From: Oreocharis arfaki
Taxonomy: Eukaryota; Chordata; Aves; Passeriformes; Paramythiidae
Reading direction: 5' to 3'
DNA: 64,000 nucleotides
Assembly: GCA_013398015.1 (NCBI GenBank)
Contig: VZRR01005728.1
Span: 314,753-378,752, forward strand
In this document: positions 27,101-39,700 of the stretch, one piece after another
Layout: each line of letters starts with the position of its first letter
Numbering within the stretch: the stretch's first letter is position 1
The notes under the pieces: model-generated
Told to the model about the DNA's origin: nothing
Databases searched by the model: none
The model's input: the letters and a program-made list of their open reading frames with translations, nothing else
Program-made: the position numbers and the translations under genes

Positions 27101-27557
27101 TTCACAGCAATAAAAATGGGTTCAGAGACTTTTATGCTTGTCACAAATCTTTTAATAGCAAGATCTTTAAAAGGCAACTGTTAGCAAAGGCGTAGCACAA
27201 AGGTACAAAGGATGTGAGAGTAGTGGCTTTGTGTTGTCTTTCTGTAGAACTGTAATTACATGGTATCTAAATATTTTAATATTTATATGGTCTCTCAGTC
27301 TGTTTTGTGTGCAGCTGTTTTGCCAAGGAATTAGAATTAATTAAAACCTGCAAGTATATAAAAGGTCTGTGACAGGGAACATTTATGATAAAGAAGTACA
27401 GTTCACCAAGAAGCTTTTCCTCATCTTTGCTTCATATCTTTTTTATCTATTTTGATTTGTGTAAATTTTAGGGGTCAACCATGACTGAGTAGATGCCATC
27501 TGTTAATTCTGTAACATGCAAATAATGTTTTGGCTTTTTTTTTCTTTTTTTTTTAAG

Positions 27558-27760
27558 TGAATGAATTTTTAGTGTCAGAAGGCCCTGTCCTGCTGGATAT
27601 GCGTATTAAGCACCTAATGAAAACAAAGCAATTAACACAAGCTACTGCCCTGGCAAAACTCTGCTCTGACCATCCAGAAATCAGTGCAAAAGGCAATTTC
27701 AAACAAACCTACCTGGTCTGTCTTTGTTCAGGATCACCAAATGAAAAGCTAATGGAAGAA
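27558..27760 (+). CDS. ZNF292: ZNF292 coding exon 5
   Basis: A 203-base exon. After a long T-run and an AAG acceptor, two bases complete the valine codon from exon 4. The frame then reads NEFLVSEGPVLLDMRIKHL, LAKLCSDHPEI, FKQTYLVCLC and KLMEE, ending in phase 0 before GTAAGT. This is conserved N-terminal helical sequence of the ZNF292/RLF family. The open frame continues a few codons into the intron, but the donor is clear. Confidence 0.96.
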
Positions 27761-30517
27761 GTAAGTAAATATTGAAGAATTTTTTTTAGACTTTTTTCTG
27801 TAATGATAGTAAAGTCACTAATCATAAGCTGGTGTTCTATATAAGAGGTTTTTCTTTTAAAATATGTCCTAAAATATTTTTGGTATTATTTTTTTTTTTC
27901 TTTTCATTCAAGTCACCTTTAAGCTGAGTAGTAATGACTCAAAACTCTGATGAAAGTGTATTATTAGATCATTAGTAGGCATTTTCTGGCTGTGCCACAA
28001 CTTTGTGTTTGATTTTGCATGAAGTATTTTAGAACTCTGCCTCAGATCTCATTAGTAAAGTGAAGTTAATCATTTTCCCACTCTTATTACTTTAACTATA
28101 TTGCTTTTTGTGTATACCTAGTACATAGAATGGGGCCCTTAAGATGCTACTTGCAGTTCAGAGAATAAATGTAACTTAACCCAAATGCCTGGGTGCAACT
28201 GAAGGTGAAATCAGCTATTTGATCTGGTTTGTAATATAAAATCCTTCTAATTTAAATACAGAAGTCAGAGAGGAGATGACAGCTTTGCTCTTTTGTATTT
28301 TTTCAGGTGGCATCTTAATTTCTCATCCCACTCCAAAGTTTTAGCTGAGCTTTTTTCCTTCTTGAAGGAAAACTAACTGCAAATGTCACTTTTCTTGTCT
28401 GCCAGTGTCTCTCTGCTGTCTTTTTGTTGCTGTCATCTTTTTATGTTAAATATTAAGCATATTGCAGTTGAACTTAAGGAGATAAGATCTGTGCACTGAT
28501 TAGAGCTGGAAAAGTTTCCTACCCTAGATATAGACTAAATTCTAAGATGACAGCTTCTCACCAAGCATGTTCTTCAGATACTCAGTAGAATTGGATCAGT
28601 CTTGCTCTCCCAGCTTTGGCTGCTGCAGACCCTGTCAGAACAGGCTCAGGAGGGGCTGTGACAGGGCTGTGCAATCTTATATTTGTGTTCTGGAGACACA
28701 CAATGGAACTTTGAATTTATGACCTTGCAAATAGGCTTCCTTCGTTACTCAGCCCCAACACAGAATGGGCTCGTTCAGTGAACAAACCCTGAATCCCCTG
28801 GACAAAAGGAATGGTTAGCCTTGTTTCTTTGGATGCCATAGCATACAGATAAGTTCAGACTGGGTTATCAGAGAGAAACTAATTGAGGTATTTCTGAGCT
28901 TTGGATTGCTTAGATTTGCAGCTTCAGCTGCAGCACTGTTTGCAGTATTGCTAACCATTTTGGAAAGATCATGGATTACTAAGAGAAGGCAGATAAGTTT
29001 TAACATGTCAGGGTGGACTTAGGAACTGAGAAGGGTGGTCATTTTGTAGTGTGAGAACAGTAAGAAAACAGTAAAAAAAAGGTTAAAAAGTATATTACTG
29101 GTGTGGAAATTTTTATATCCATTAAGAATAGGCAGGAAAGTAACATTTGAGCTCATTTTCAGCTTGGATTAGTCTAATGGTTTCCTTCAATAATGTGAAG
29201 AATTCAGACCTACAGTATGTGAAATGCTAGCTGACAAACTTGATGGCTGGACCTATACAAACCTTTGTTGGAAACAGGGTCCCTTAGGAAATGTGAGAGG
29301 CTGGAAAAGCTTATTGTGAAAAAAAGTTCCCTTTAAGCTTTTAATTGATAGTCCCTGTCTGAGATGGGGCAGTGAGCAAAGCAGACCTTCAGTCTAAATT
29401 GCTATTACACTTACACTGTTCCACGTTAAGAAGTGCGCTTTTCTTTAGAAGGTGACTTTGAGGTTATTAAACCTCAAATGACTTTCAGTGAAAGGCTATT
29501 AGTATATTTACAAAATATCAATTGAGAGGTGTAAAAATAAGTAGTTGTGCTATTCAAAATTGTAAGTTTGATTCCTGGATACCGTGGTGCCCAACCCACC
29601 TGTGCTGCTGCCTCACCCAGAGTGCCAGACCAGCTGGGTGTTTGGGTGAGCACTTCCGTCTCTTGCTTTGGGTGGTCTTGTGATTTCTCAAGAGAGACTT
29701 CCAACAGTGCTGTTGTCATAGTCAAGCTATTCTTCAACTGCTGGTGTCAAAGGAAAAATACCAGCATGTCCTGCCAGATGTACTAATTGATGTAATCAAA
29801 CCAGTCTGCTGAGAATCAAATTTGACAGTAGTTGTTACAGCAAGTGCACTGATTCAGTACTGATACAGCTGTCTAGGAGTGCTGGGCAACTGTGATTTTT
29901 CCTTTGATTTGCCACAAAACTAATACTTCCATTGGTACTTAAACAAATAAATCATATTGTACAGACTGTAGTGTTCTTCTAGAACAGCATTCAGGTGACC
30001 TGCTTCTTACTGTGCAGCTTTCCTTTTCTTCGTATCTTCAATTTTTTCAAAAGTACTAGAACATTCATGTTAAACCTCAGATTCATTAAGCACCCAGCTT
30101 ATTGTATTAAAGCAGTAGTAACATCAGTGACAAATAAACTGAATTAAAATTTCAGGTAATTTTCTTATTTGTTTAAAGCTGTAATTTAAAGTTATAAGTC
30201 TGTATATCACTATTATCATATGTATGTGATATTTACGAATAATTAATGTACTATAAAATTCTTAGGTGACTGGGACACTGGATACAAATAAGTCATGTGT
30301 CTAGGAAACAAGTTTATACTCACTTTAATAAAACAGTCTGGTGGCATAATGAGTTTTGACACTGTCTAGAAATGTACTGATTTGCTTTCAAGCTCATCTC
30401 TATCCAACTGTTAAATTAAAGTTCTGAATTATTGGCTTCTTGCAAAGGCTATGTGACTGTATGTTTGAAAATGAACACTTTCTTAGTCCTGTTTTTCTTC
30501 TCTTTCTTCCCTTCTAG
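27761..30517 (+). other. ZNF292: ZNF292 intron 5
   Basis: A 2757-base intron, GTAAGT to TAG with a strong TTCTTCTCTTTCTTCCCTTC tract before the acceptor. It is AT-rich with no repeat family or gene that I recognise. Confidence 0.92.
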
Positions 30518-30654
30518 ATTGCAGAAGTAGATTGCAAAGATGCTCTAGAAATGATCTGTAACCTAGAATCTGATGGAGATGAAAAAAGTGCTCTAATTCT
30601 GTGTGCAGCATTTCTGTCTCGCCAGCTGCAGCAAGGGGAGATGTACTGTGCCTG
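30518..30654 (+). CDS. ZNF292: ZNF292 coding exon 6
   Basis: A 137-base exon in phase 0 that reads IAEVDCKDALEMICNLESDG, then ALILCAAFLSRQLQQG and MYCA. It ends two bases into a tryptophan codon before the donor GTGAGT. It is conserved family sequence in the N-terminal helical region, without finger motifs. Confidence 0.96.
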
Positions 30655-31849
30655 GTGAGTTTGAATCTTGTCTTCCATCTAGGAACAAAAACGTAGTCTG
30701 GGGAAGATACATAAGCCATAAGTTATCTTTCTTTAGCTGGTAACATCTGTGAGCTAAACAGGAAGGAGATAAGACTCTTGGAAAGCTAAAAAAGAAAAGA
30801 AACGGATTTTGCAAGATAAGCATCCATTACAGGGATTTGAAGGCTGTGCGTATGATGAGGCAAATACCAATAGCTGGTTAATAATTTTTCTGTATAAATA
30901 AGAAATTTAGTATCTGCAGACAACTGGTCAGCATTATGTCAGCATTTAGTGCATAAGTACTGTTCCTTCTGTCCTGTAATAACACAGTGTTTCTAACAAA
31001 CTTAGAAAGGAAGAAGCTCTTTACTACTACTATAACCACAGTAATAAGGTAGATGAAGATACTTACTGTTTAGGGCTTGCGTTCATTAATGTGGGAACAA
31101 ATAACTAGTCTTTGTTGGCAGATATTGGAGCTGTTAGAAAATTGAATTTCCTTCTGCTAACTGGCAAACCTGTACGATTCCTGAAGAATTTGCTTTGTTT
31201 GTGCATCTCTGTTTTATGTGCAGCAGCGGGAGAAAACTGCTAATGCAGGATTTTGCTGTAAGAGATTCTGCTAAAGTTTTGGGGGTTACAGCATTCCGCA
31301 AGATACTAGTACTCTTGGCTGTTTGCACCTGAGGAGAAATGAACAAGTGAGATAATGTAGATACAGTGATACTGTTTGGCTTTTGGGGCTAATTTCTTGC
31401 TAAATCCACAGTCACATTCAGCTCTTAAAGCAGAGCAGCTTTAGAAAAAAATTATCTACCACGGAGAAAAGCCAATCTTCTATAGCTCTTAGTAATTACT
31501 AAGAGTTCAGAAGTGTACAGTTCCAGTCTGTGAATAGTAAACTACTGTGCAAGACTTTATTTTTATCGAGACCACATTGTGAGCAAATTATGTAGCATAA
31601 ATTGTGGTAATACTGGCTTTATTCTGAGCTGTCCTTCGAGTCATTGTCATAATTTTGAAATTTTGAAATTTAGATGTTTAATAGTGTGGGTATTTTAATA
31701 AAATCTTTTCTCTCTAAGATAAGGTGTAAATAAATTTCAGATTTTTTCCTTTCCCAAAGACAAAATGGAAACTGTTCTTAGCCTTGCATTTCTTGTGATC
31801 AGATTAGTGGTTGCATTGATGGCCCTGAAATATTGTTCTCTTGTTCTAG
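30655..31849 (+). other. ZNF292: ZNF292 intron 6
   Basis: A 1195-base intron, GTGAGT to TAG. It is AT-rich unique sequence and I see no repeat or RNA gene. Confidence 0.92.
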
Positions 31850-31991
31850 GGAACTGACTCTTTTCTGGAGTAAACTGCAGCAAAGGGTAGAGCCTTCTAT
31901 TCAAGTGTATCTAGAGAGATGTCGTCAACTTTCTGTGTTAACTAAGACTGTTTATCACATTTTCTTCCTGATTAAAGTAATTAATTCAGAG
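31850..31991 (+). CDS. ZNF292: ZNF292 coding exon 7
   Basis: A 142-base exon. Its first base completes the tryptophan codon from exon 6, and the frame then reads ELTLFWSKLQQRVEPSIQ, YLERCRQLSVLTKTVYHIF and KVINSE, ending in phase 0 before GTAAGG. The sequence is almost identical to mammalian ZNF292 as I remember it, so this part of the N-terminal region is under strong constraint. Confidence 0.97.
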
Positions 31992-33723
31992 GTAAGGATA
32001 CTCCTGAAAGAATATTTTTGGCACTTTTAATGGAACTGTAATCAGGAAAATTTATGAGAGCTTCTTGGACATTCTGTCTTTCTGTGTAGCATCAGTTTTG
32101 GGGCAGTCCTAATTGGTTTTAGGAAAGGCCATAGCAACTTCCTTCTGCAGGTAAATTATAAGTTGATTCATTTTGAATCATTAAAACTTTGGTTCCTTTG
32201 GAAAAAAAAGAGTGGGGTTAAACAGAAAAGCTGGATGCCACAACTAAGATGAAGAAAACACTAAAGGTGAGGTTATAGCCTCTAGGTTCTGTTAGCAGGC
32301 CGTAACATTCCTTGCCATTATTTTCCATATTTCAAAAATTATAGAAAATGGAGAGGACACGCTTATGAAGAAAGGAAATGACTGGTGTATATTAATATAT
32401 AAGAAAAGGAAAATTATAGGAAGTTTAGAAAGAAAAAAGGAAACTTTTTGTTTTACACAAAAAAACCCCCAAAAGAACAACCTAAAACCTTTTGAGTTGC
32501 CACTTAGGAATGCAGTTTATTTTGATAAATTAAATACTTGTCATTTGTGGGCTTAGATCCAATGTTGTATTAAAACCCTGCTCATCTCTCTCAGCTAACC
32601 TTGTCATCTAATTTTCGTAGTTTCTTTAGTAGTTGCAATATATAATATTGATAGCTAAATTAAGCACTTACGAAGATTTCTGTAAGTCAGGATATTAATT
32701 CTAAGCATAAAAATTCCTGTTTTCCTTTTTCAGTGTTCTTGTATGGCTAATCGTGGGCTTCTAAATTTAATTTTTTTTTTTTCCCCCACCCTGAAAGATC
32801 TGAAATAGGATTGGAATTAGAGAGGGGGAGGAAAATAACTTTCACAGCATTTTGTGATATTAAGATGTCTGCCTGCTCCATGCCGTATTGATTTTTCTCC
32901 AGTGAGCATTTGATCATTTAATTGTTGGCAGAAATTGGAGACCATGAAGGTAGTAGACTTGTGCGTTCATAAATTTGCTGGACTTCATTCTCATGTATGC
33001 CACAGCCTCTCTTGTGCATCCCTGGCAGCATAAAGAGCTTGTAAAGTGGATGTAAATGTAAATGCTGTTGCCTTAGGGTATGAATGAGTAAAGCCCACGT
33101 GACCTTTAGAACATTCAAATGAAGGAACATTTAACAAAACTTAACTATACTTACTGCTTTCGGTTGGACTGAAGCTGTGTGTTCGTTTGAGGTCAGTTGA
33201 CTTTGAAGTGACATATTGTTTTTAAAAAAATAATAACCTTTTACCTTAAGTGATCTCCGAAGTATAGATCTTTCTTAAGATCACGTGTTTTTCTTTATCT
33301 GCAGCTATTTTTACTGTTTGAATTCTACCCAGTGTTCAGCTGATGTTTTATAGAAGCTCATCTCACATACCTGTGGCACAACTGACAGGCTTTATTCCAA
33401 GGAAAAGGCTCAATATTGCTCTAATATAAACAAAACACCTCTAACATACAGTCCCGAAGTCCTCAAACTAGACAGAACAGACAATTAATTTGTCTTTTAG
33501 TTGTATGTAAACTTCCACATTTTTTTAGTAGCATGAAGACAAATTATGCAACTTAAGGAATAGCATCTGAAGACAATCCGTTATGTTTCTCCAGGTAAAA
33601 AGTATTACTGTGAACCCCAGGTGCATTTTTTCTGATGCTTAGGATTGAATAATGACATCTTTTACTTAAAAGTACAGAAAGAGTTAGATAAGCTGACTTA
33701 CTAAAATTAGTCTTGCTTTACAG
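31992..33723 (+). other. ZNF292: ZNF292 intron 7
   Basis: A 1732-base intron, GTAAGG to CAG, with T-runs (for example near 32769). I see no recognisable repeat family or gene in it. Confidence 0.92.
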
Positions 33724-36700
33724 ATTGATGGTGCTGGACTTGCAACCTGCATTGAGCTGTGTGTGAAAGCATTGCGCTTGGAATCCAGTGAAAATGCAGA
33801 TGTCAAGATATCTATTTGCAAGACTATCTCCTGCTTGCTTCCAGATGATTTGGAGGTCAAACGTGCTTGTCAGCTGAGTGAATTTCTTCTGGAACCCACT
33901 GTGGATGCGTATTATGCTGTTGAAATGCTATATAATCAGCCTGACCAGAAGTATGATGAAGAGAATCTTCCAATACCAAATTCTTTGCGCTGTGAGCTCT
34001 TACTTGTACTGAAAACTCAGTGGCCTTTTGATCCAGAGTTCTGGGACTGGAAAACTCTAAAGCGTCAGTGTCTGGCACTTATGGGAGAGGAGGCATCCAT
34101 CGTGTCATCCATAGACGAACTAAACGATAGTGAAGTTTATGAGAAGGTTGAGGATGGCCAAGAAGATAGTAAAGAAACTTCTCTGAATGGGCTCGCTGGC
34201 ATTGATGAGGCTACGAGCCTTCTTAGGGGTATCAGAGATGAAAAGCAGAAAAAGAGAGAAATCAAAAAACTTAGAGAGAGGGGGTTCATATCAGCTAGAT
34301 TTAGGAACTGGCAAGCTTACATGCAGTATTGTGTGTTATGTGACAAGGAGTTCCTAGGTCACAGAATAGTTAGACATGCACAAAAACATTATAAAGATGG
34401 AATTTACAGTTGCCCTATTTGTGCCCAAAATTTTAATTCTAAAGAAAACTTTGTTCCCCATGTAACTTTGCATGTGAAAAAATCTAGCAAAGAGAGATTG
34501 GCTGCTATGAAACCACTGAGGAGACTGGGAAGACCTCCTAAAATAGCATCTGCCAATGAGAATCAGAAAACTAATTCTGTATCCAAACAGGAGCAGCGAC
34601 CCATTAAGAAGAACAGTCTCTATTCAACAGACTTCATTGTGTTTAATGATAACGATGGCTCAGATGATGAAAACGATGACAAAGATAAACCTTACATACC
34701 AGAGATAGTGCCAGTTCAAAAGCCACCCCCTGTTAATGAATTCACCTGCCCTGTAACACTTTGTAAAAAAGGCTTTAAATATTTTAAAAATCTAATAGCA
34801 CATGCAAAGGGCCATAAAGATAATGAAGAAGCTAAACGTTTTCTTGAAATGCAGAGCAAAAAAGTGATTTGCCAGTACTGTAGACGACATTTTGTAAGTG
34901 TTACTCACCTGAATGATCATTTACAAATGCACTGTGGCAGCAAGCCTTATATCTGCATACAGATGAAATGTAAGGCTGGCTTTAACAGTTATGCTGAGCT
35001 GCTGACCCATAGGAGAGAGCATCAAGTCTTCAGAGCTAAGTGTATGTTTCCCAAATGTGGCAGAGTGTTTTCTGAAGCCTATTTACTCTATGATCACGAA
35101 GCACAACACTATAATACCTATACCTGCAGAGTCACGGGCTGTGGGAAGGTGTACCGCTCACAGAACGAACTGGAAAAGCACGTTGAGGATCACAACAAGC
35201 AGCCTGAAAAAGAAGAGCAGCCTGAAAACCAAATTAATCAGCCTGATCTTAGTCAGCCTTCTAAAGCTAATGACAGTACTGATGGAGTTGCAGTTAAAGA
35301 GGAATTGACATCTCCTCCAGCTGAAAACCGAAGTAGTTTCATTGAAGGAGAAAACATCTGGACCCAAATCAAAGCAGAACCAGTAGGGAATGAAAGTGTA
35401 AATGCATCAGTGAGTATACTGCAGCAAAGCAGTTCTTTGTCTAATGCTGGTTCAGAGCTGTCTCCTATGGGTTCAGTGAAGACAGAAGAGACAGTTCCAG
35501 CAGGCAGCATTAAGATGTCTGTTGTTAACCAGAAGATCAGAGATAACTTTGTAAAAAGAGGTAAATTGGCTGCTACTGCCGGTAAAGTGGATACTGCTAA
35601 ACCTGGAGTCCAGCAGTTGTGCCCATCAGTTGACTCTTGTCTTCCAGTTTTCCCAGAGAGAAAGGAAGAAGACTGTCTCAGTCAGACTCAGAATATTCAA
35701 ACTGTTTCTGTGACCTCAGACACATTAAAACCAGAAGCCCTTGAATCAAAAAGCTTAGAAAGACAAGTGAGCATTGTAAATCCATTCAGCATGCAGAATC
35801 AGACAGGATATCGAAACGCTGTCCCCATTTCCAAACTTGAAATTGAAGACAGTATTAAAGCTGCAGCTAATCTATATAACCTGCCTTTAAAAACTTTAGA
35901 AAGTATTACATTTATTCCATCACAGCCTAATGTAAATAGCTCTTTAGTTCCAGCTGTGTCACCAGCGGCCCCAACTCAGAAATTTAATTGTCAGGTCGAG
36001 GGCTGTACTCGAACGTACAATTCATCACAGAGCATTGGCAAACACATGAAGGCAGCACACCCTGATGAATATGCTGCTTTTAAAATGCAGCGTAAAAATA
36101 AGAAACCACGAAAATCCAGCAATCTGCAAAATGTGCCGAATGATGGGAAGATTGTATATCTTATGCCATCACAGGTGGGCAGTCCCAGTGGTGCTGCTTT
36201 TACTGCACAGAACAAATCAAATTTGAATCCCACCTGTTCCAGTCAAGTGCAACATGTCTCAAGTACTCTTTTCCAGACGCACTTAGAAAATTTGGCAAAT
36301 CCTATGTTGCCTATAGTGGAAAGTGTCATAAATCCAAATTTGTCTACTCGTATTAAAAGTGAGCCTGAGAGTGTTTTATGCTCACAAATGGAAAATTTAT
36401 CTGCTGCAACCTTACCTTCCCAGTTGGATGATCTGGCAAAAACAGTTATGCCTCTGAATATTGATGGTGGTTCAGATCCTTTTCTTCCTTTGCCTGCAGA
36501 AAATGGTCCAATGTCTCTCTTTCCTTCGTCAGCAGAGAATCCTCCAAATTCAGTCTTCTCACAACTGGAAAATAACACAAATAGCTTTTCTTTGCAACTA
36601 GAAGGAAATGCTAGTTCTGCTTTCCCAAAAGAGGAAAGTGTTGATCAAATATTTCCCTCACGATTGAGTAATGAAAGTAACTTCAGTGAAACTAGTTCTC

Positions 36701-39700
36701 AACATCCAGCTTCAGAAAAGGTGAAAAAAGATCGTGGCAGGGGTTCAAATGGGAAAGAAAGGAAGCCAAAACATAACAAGCGGGCAAAGTGGCCAGCAAT
36801 AATTAGAGATGGCAAATTCATCTGTAGCAGGTGTTTCAGAGTTTTTACTAATCCTAGATCACTTGGTGGTCACTTATCTAAGAGGTCTTATTGTAAGCCT
36901 CTTGAAGGATCAGAAATTTCTGCAGAAGCTCTGCAGGCTAATGGACAATCTTTGCTCGCCAGTATGATTCTGTCTTCAAATTCATTAAACTTGCAGCAAC
37001 CCCAGGAGTCTGCCTTCAATCCAGAGACATGTTTTAAAGATCCATCGTTCCTCCAGTTACTTGCAGCTGAAAATCGTTCTGCACTGCAGACTATGTTTCC
37101 ACGGGCCAATGTGACTAACTTTAATACCAGCGGGAACGAGGAAGGTAATCAAATTATAAAACAAGCCTTGGAAACTGCAGGCATCCCGAGTACCTTTGGT
37201 AACACAGAAGTACTTCCACGTGTGGTTACAACAAGTTGTGTCTCTGGTACAACTCAGATAAACGCAGCTGTTCTCCCCAGCTCGGCCGCGCCCCCTCTGC
37301 TGCAGACAGTCTGTAGCCCCAGTACCCTGCTGACAGACCAAAACAGGACCCTCAATGCCAAAATTCCTCCTCTAAACGAACACAAGAGTTTGCCTGTTTT
37401 TGCAACAGAGGACTTAATGCTAAAGACCATTGAAAATGGTTTGTGTCCTAGCTCATATTCTAACACCATTGCAGCAGCGCAAAACTTTGCAGGGAACAGT
37501 TCACGAGTTTCAGTTATAAGTAGTCCCAAGAATGCGGGATCAAGCAACTTGAATAAGAAGGGAACAAGCTCTTCCAAGAGGAAGAGAAAAACACCTACAC
37601 CCTTGCTTGTGCCCAATACATCACAGAAAGTAGCAGTAAATAATGCAACAGTGATGGGACTTCTAACCAAAAGCACTGAAGGAAACATGCAAATACAGGG
37701 AGAAGGTTTTCAGTCCAACTTGCTGGCAAATTGTGGCTCTCAAGCGGTGGTGGAAAACCTTGCGCAGAAACTCAGTAATGTTGACAATCAGTTATTCATG
37801 GCCAGTATCAAAGAGAATTTCAAAACAAATCTTGAGACTCATACAGTTCTGCCCCCTTTAACAGTAAAAACTGAAAATGGGGATTCCCAAATGATGGCTG
37901 TAAATTCTTGTGTGCAGGCAAATTCAGAAGATCAGATTTCACAAGACACTGTTATGCAGAACTTTGAAAAAACCCTGGAAATAATTAAAACTGCTATGAA
38001 TTCACAGCTGCGTGAAGTGAAAACTGAAATTCAGGATACTGTTGCTGCTTCAGGACAGAACTTGCAAGTAAATAACACACAGGCTTCTTCAGGAAGTTCT
38101 ACACACAGTGTAAGACTACCCACTTCTACACAGTTTGCTGTGCACACAGGGAATGTTACTGCTGCAAAGGGTAGCTCTGCTCAGTCTGAGATATCTCAAA
38201 AGGATGATACTCAAATATCAGAAATTTTGGAAGGCCTGCAAAAACTGAAGCTAGAAGATGATTCCCTCGTTCCCATCTCTGAGACTGTTTCTCAGTGTCC
38301 TCCAGCAGATAAGCTAGCACCAGCAGTTCCTGTTCTATCAATTGAAAACAAACCCCTCATCCAGATATCTCCAGAGGCAAGTAACATTCAATTTAGTGAT
38401 AGAGTTAATAAACCTTTTGTATGTCAGAATCCTGGCTGCAATTACAGCGCTATGACAAAAGATGCTTTATTTAAACACTATGGCAAGATCCATCAGTACA
38501 CTGCAGAAATGATACTAGAAATAAAGAAACATCAGCTGAAGTATGCCCCGTTCAAATGTGTTGTAGCTACCTGTCCAAAAACATTCACAAGAAACTCTAA
38601 TCTCCGAGCACACTGTCAGCTTGTACATCATTTTACAACAGAGGAGATGGTAAAATTAAAAATTAAGAGGCCTTACGGCAGAAGATCTCAAAATGAAACT
38701 GTAAACACAGTCCCACAACCTGTTGAAATAAAACCTGTGCAGACACTAGTAATAGAAAACAAAACTATAGCTCCACTGGTCAAAGAAACTCAGATAAAGG
38801 AAGCTGTAGAGCCTGTAAAAGTATTGGAAAAACTTCTACCAGAAAATAATATTCCTGAAAGACTGGAAAAACCTCCCCAGATGGTTTCTGTTCCACTGGA
38901 GCAGCATAATGCAGCATCTTTTGATAGTACACCGGAGCAAGCCAAAGTACGCAAGGTTAGGAAGCACAGGAAGGAAAAAGAGGAGAAGAATGGTAGGAAG
39001 CCTGTAACAAAATCTCTGGAGTTTCCCACTAGATACAGCCCTTACAGACCATACCGGTGTGTCCATCAGGGCTGCTTTGCAGCTTTCACAATACAACAAA
39101 ACCTAATTCTTCATTACCAAGCTGTGCACAAATCAGACCTCCCTGCCTTCTCTGCTGAAGTGGAGGAAGAGAATGAGCAAGGCAAAGATGAACGCGAGGA
39201 GGTGGAAACCAAACCTGCTGTCAGAGAGTTCAGGTGTGAGGTGAGTGACTGCTCTCGCATCTTCCAGGAAGTTACCAGCTTGATACAACATTATATGAAG
39301 CTTCATGACATGACCCCAGAGCAAATTGGAAACATGAAATCGGCCCCAGAGGTGGGAAGGTTTTTTTGTGACCAGTCTCAGTGTAAGTCTTCGTTTACAG
39401 CATATCTTAACTACGTTGTGCATCTTGAGACGGATCACAGTGTTAAGATAAAGCCAAACAAAGTAGAAGACGATGGCATGTTCAAGTGTGACTGTGAAGG
39501 CTGTGACCGTATTTATGCTACCAGGTCTAACCTCTTGAGGCATATTTTTAACAAACATAATGACAGGCATAAAGATCATCTAATAAGACCCAGGAGACTG
39601 ACACCAGGCCAGGAAAACATTTCAAGCAAAGCGAATCAGGAGAAACCGCTGAAGTCTAAACAGAGAGGACTCAAAAACAGATCAGGAAAAGAAGGTAATA

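Larger units (their letters stand above)
18190..27557 (+). other. ZNF292: ZNF292 intron 4
   Basis: This 9.4-kb intron runs from GTAAAA to AAG. It contains a plus-strand CR1 fragment with an internal deletion (19980-20697) and a solo LTR (23579-24141). The rest is AT-rich unique sequence. The acceptor is a long T-run ending in AAG rather than CAG. Small open frames, such as the minus-strand one near 25851-26189, have no recognisable relatives or splice context. Confidence 0.9.

Noticed and set aside
33763..33765. Start codon of a 2378-residue protein
   Set aside because: The codon is GTG inside a continuing exon. The frame extends 13 residues upstream to a CAG acceptor and joins exon 7 in phase.
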